15,077 nt of DNA, from the NCBI GenBank assembly GCA_025996865.1, contig BNTV01000113.1, positions 1 through 15,077 on the forward strand. Direction: 5' to 3'. The position numbers and the translations under genes are program-made. This DNA is from Bacteroidia bacterium. Lineage in GTDB: Bacteria; Bacteroidota; Bacteroidia; Bacteroidales; Azobacteroidaceae. Positions 13,882 to 15,077 of the stretch are shown here, piece after piece. Under the pieces are notes generated by a model. The model ran no database searches and had not been told where the DNA came from. It worked only from the letters and a program-made list of their open reading frames with translations. The first letter of the stretch is position 1; each line of letters begins with the position of its first letter.

Positions 13882-14040
13882 TCACAGGAGTTTTCCGAAG
13901 GAGTTGTCCTTTCCTGAAAAGCGAAAAGCAATGGAATAAAGCATACGATGGTACTTTCGATAAATAGCCTCGAATGCTTGTTTACTGCCGTCGCGCATAG
14001 CCTCAGCCAGATTTCTATCTGAAATAGATGAGTCCAACAT
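13882..14040 (-). pseudogene. Truncated ECF-type RNA polymerase sigma factor gene
   Basis: ATG at 14040 opens a 52-codon frame ending at TGA 13882-13884. Residues 10-43 read LAEAMRDGSKQAFEAIYRKY followed by HRMLYSIAFRF, the start of sigma region 2 in Bacteroidota RpoE-like ECF factors (about 180 residues when complete). The expected continuation (EDIVQ and the W motif of region 2, and region 4) is absent. After the TGA the same frame stays open for 48 more codons to a TAA at 13735-13737, with a protein-like but not sigma-like sequence including ALSEETKKRLKTF. The promoter upstream is intact. This looks like a deletion or fusion remnant ending beside tRNA-Ser. Confidence 0.65.
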
Positions 14041-14062
14041 TGCAAATGTATCGTTTTGGGCG

Positions 14063-14094
14063 CAAAGGTAGTGTTTTTATTGAACGCAGGCAAA
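14063..14094 (-). promoter_or_regulatory. Intact promoter of the truncated sigma-factor gene
   Basis: Minus strand: TTTG (14094-14091), 20 bases, TACCTTTG (14070-14063). It lies between the GH67 stop and the sigma fragment's ATG and gives a leader of roughly 18 bases. The same arrangement and near-identical boxes are seen at gapA. Confidence 0.75.
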
Positions 14095-14107
14095 CCACCA
14101 TGTCCTT

Positions 14108-15077
14108 CTAAGGAATTGATTCCACCTCCATCTGAGAAAACCCTCGAAAATAATCCAAACAAACGTCTCTCCACTCGGCAGCGTCTTCTGTTTGGATTTT
14201 TAATTTGGATTGAACGGCCTCAAAACGTTCTTCGTCAATATAAGGCTTCATTTCCTCCCAAAGTTTTTGAAACGCAAAAACAGCATCCACTCCGCTTTGA
14301 TATTTGTAACATAATTCTTCCCAAAGCGTTCTGTCGCTGTGCATCCGGTAATTCCAAGGCAGGTGATGAAACCACAACAGGAATTTTTCGGGACAAGTCT
14401 CCAAATTATTCAAACTGTCGCGCAAAGGCGGAAAATACTGGCTTACCGCATTGCTCCCGCTCGTTGTGCGGTCAAATCCCAAACCAACGGAATCGGCATG
14501 ATGGTAATACGGCGGCAACCAATCGGGACGAGCGCCGGGAAGGTTAAAACCCGGATCAGGCCCATAGTGATGTTCCCAAGCAAAAAGATGCGCCAAACCC
14601 AAAGGCATCATGTAATCGACCATCGCTTCGCGGGAATCGAGCATCATTTGCTTCATCGGTTCGACAGAAGCCGGATTGGACGTAAAAGTCATTTTCAGCC
14701 ATTCGTCCGCGATTTTTTCCGAACTCAAATCGGGATTCCATGCCAAACGACCGAAACAATACCAGTTCGCTTGGGCAAAAAGATGACCTGTCCAATTAGT
14801 GTCTTTTCCGGTATTGGCAACGCCGGCAATGGCTGTAACCGGTTGCGGGAAAATCTTTCCGGTAATGATTTTGGCAACGGTGCTTCCTCTGCCGGCTGCG
14901 TAAGTGTCTGATTGCAAACATTCTTCATACATGGGAGCCAAATAAGCCAATTGCTTGGATTGTCCCAGATATTCCTGTGTGATTTGCAGTTCGAGCATCA
15001 ATGGCGTTTTTTGCATGGCGCCGAACAGCGGATTAAACGGCTCGCGAGGCTGAAAATCAATCGGGCCGTTTTTCACT
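14108..15077 (-). CDS. Alpha-glucuronidase, glycoside hydrolase family 67 (C-terminal part)
   Basis: Removes 4-O-methyl-glucuronic or glucuronic acid from the non-reducing end of xylo-oligosaccharides. The gene enters the window from beyond 15077, and 322-323 of an expected 650-700 residues are visible. The first visible residues, VKNGPIDFQPREP, carry one catalytic carboxylate (Asp in GPIDFQ). QITQEYLGQ carries the other (Glu of QEY), exactly 28 residues later, as in Geobacillus Asp364 and Glu392. NWTGHLFAQANWYCFGRLAW and the C-terminal helical domain (LPPYYHHADSVGLGFDRTTSGSNAVSQYFPP; FLLWFHHLPW; YKYQSGVDAV) are typical. The N-terminus, signal peptide and general acid Glu are outside the window. 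It fits with UxuA in glucuronoxylan use. Confidence 0.95.
   Translation of the reverse strand, partial: VKNGPIDFQPREPFNPLFGAMQKTPLMLELQITQEYLGQSKQLAYLAPMYEECLQSDTYAAGRGSTVAKIITGKIFPQPVTAIAGVANTGKDTNWTGHLFAQANWYCFGRLAWNPDLSSEKIADEWLKMTFTSNPASVEPMKQMMLDSREAMVDYMMPLGLAHLFAWEHHYGPDPGFNLPGARPDWLPPYYHHADSVGLGFDRTTSGSNAVSQYFPPLRDSLNNLETCPEKFLLWFHHLPWNYRMHSDRTLWEELCYKYQSGVDAVFAFQKLWEEMKPYIDEERFEAVQSKLKIQTEDAAEWRDVCLDYFRGFSQMEVESIP

Noticed and set aside
13882..13884. TGA as a recoded (selenocysteine or readthrough) codon in the sigma gene
   Set aside because: No suitable downstream hairpin was seen, and the continuation does not resemble a sigma factor, so a fusion or decay is simpler.
14056..14911. 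Plus-strand ORFs of 163 and 190 codons opposite GH67
   Set aside because: They are antisense to a strongly conserved GH67 frame and show no recognisable motif.

Overview
The window looks like a chromosomal segment of a member of the Bacteroidales (phylum Bacteroidota). The evidence is direct: several genes are preceded by the phylum-specific promoter pattern TTTG, 19-20 bases, TAnnTTTG; the base composition is AT-rich; and there is a pta/ackA acetate pathway, a BlaI/M56 pair with a Bacteroidota-type C-terminus, and genes for plant-polysaccharide use (GH3, GH67, mannonate dehydratase). The genus cannot be fixed from this sequence.

Layout. 1-386 is the damaged 3' end of a GH3 beta-glycosidase gene. 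387-892 has no intact gene but holds a promoter-like site, a strong hairpin terminator and a 21-codon fragment that may be the start of a lost outer-membrane receptor gene. 893-4193 (minus strand) is a likely operon pta - hydroxyacyl-CoA dehydrogenase - ackA, which would make acetate and ATP from acetyl-CoA. 4358-5548 is uxuA (mannonate dehydratase), transcribed divergently from pta. 5725-7637 is a BlaI-type repressor and an M56 membrane protease, with a BlaI-like operator on top of the promoter. 7638-8105 is a graveyard: an unidentified minus-strand fragment, a 58-bp inverted-repeat unit and the last codons of an AraC-family regulator. 8106-9765 (minus) is an AbiEi/AbiEii type IV toxin-antitoxin operon bracketed by 13-bp direct repeats. 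9967-11145 is a membrane-anchored serine hydrolase. 11242-12240 (minus) is gapA. 12379-13515 (minus) is mltG followed by a 28-residue cysteine-rich lipoprotein gene that is easy to miss. 13630-13716 is tRNA-Ser(GCT). 13882-14040 (minus) is a truncated ECF sigma-factor gene with its promoter intact, and 14108-15077 (minus) is the C-terminal half of a GH67 alpha-glucuronidase that runs off the window.

How the genes fit together. GH67 releases (methyl)glucuronic acid from xylan fragments and UxuA acts in the hexuronate breakdown route, so the window has two steps of glucuronate use, with GH3 as a likely former partner. GapA and Pta/AckA carry the carbon through glycolysis to acetate. These are separate transcription units and the link is metabolic inference.

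The most unusual structure is a pair of roughly 100-bp elements built from tandem 7-base words of the type T(A/G)(A/C)A(A/C/G)GG arranged as inverted arrays. Each almost completely fills an intergenic gap, and each supplies the last codons and the TGA stop of the gene it touches (pta and the serine hydrolase).
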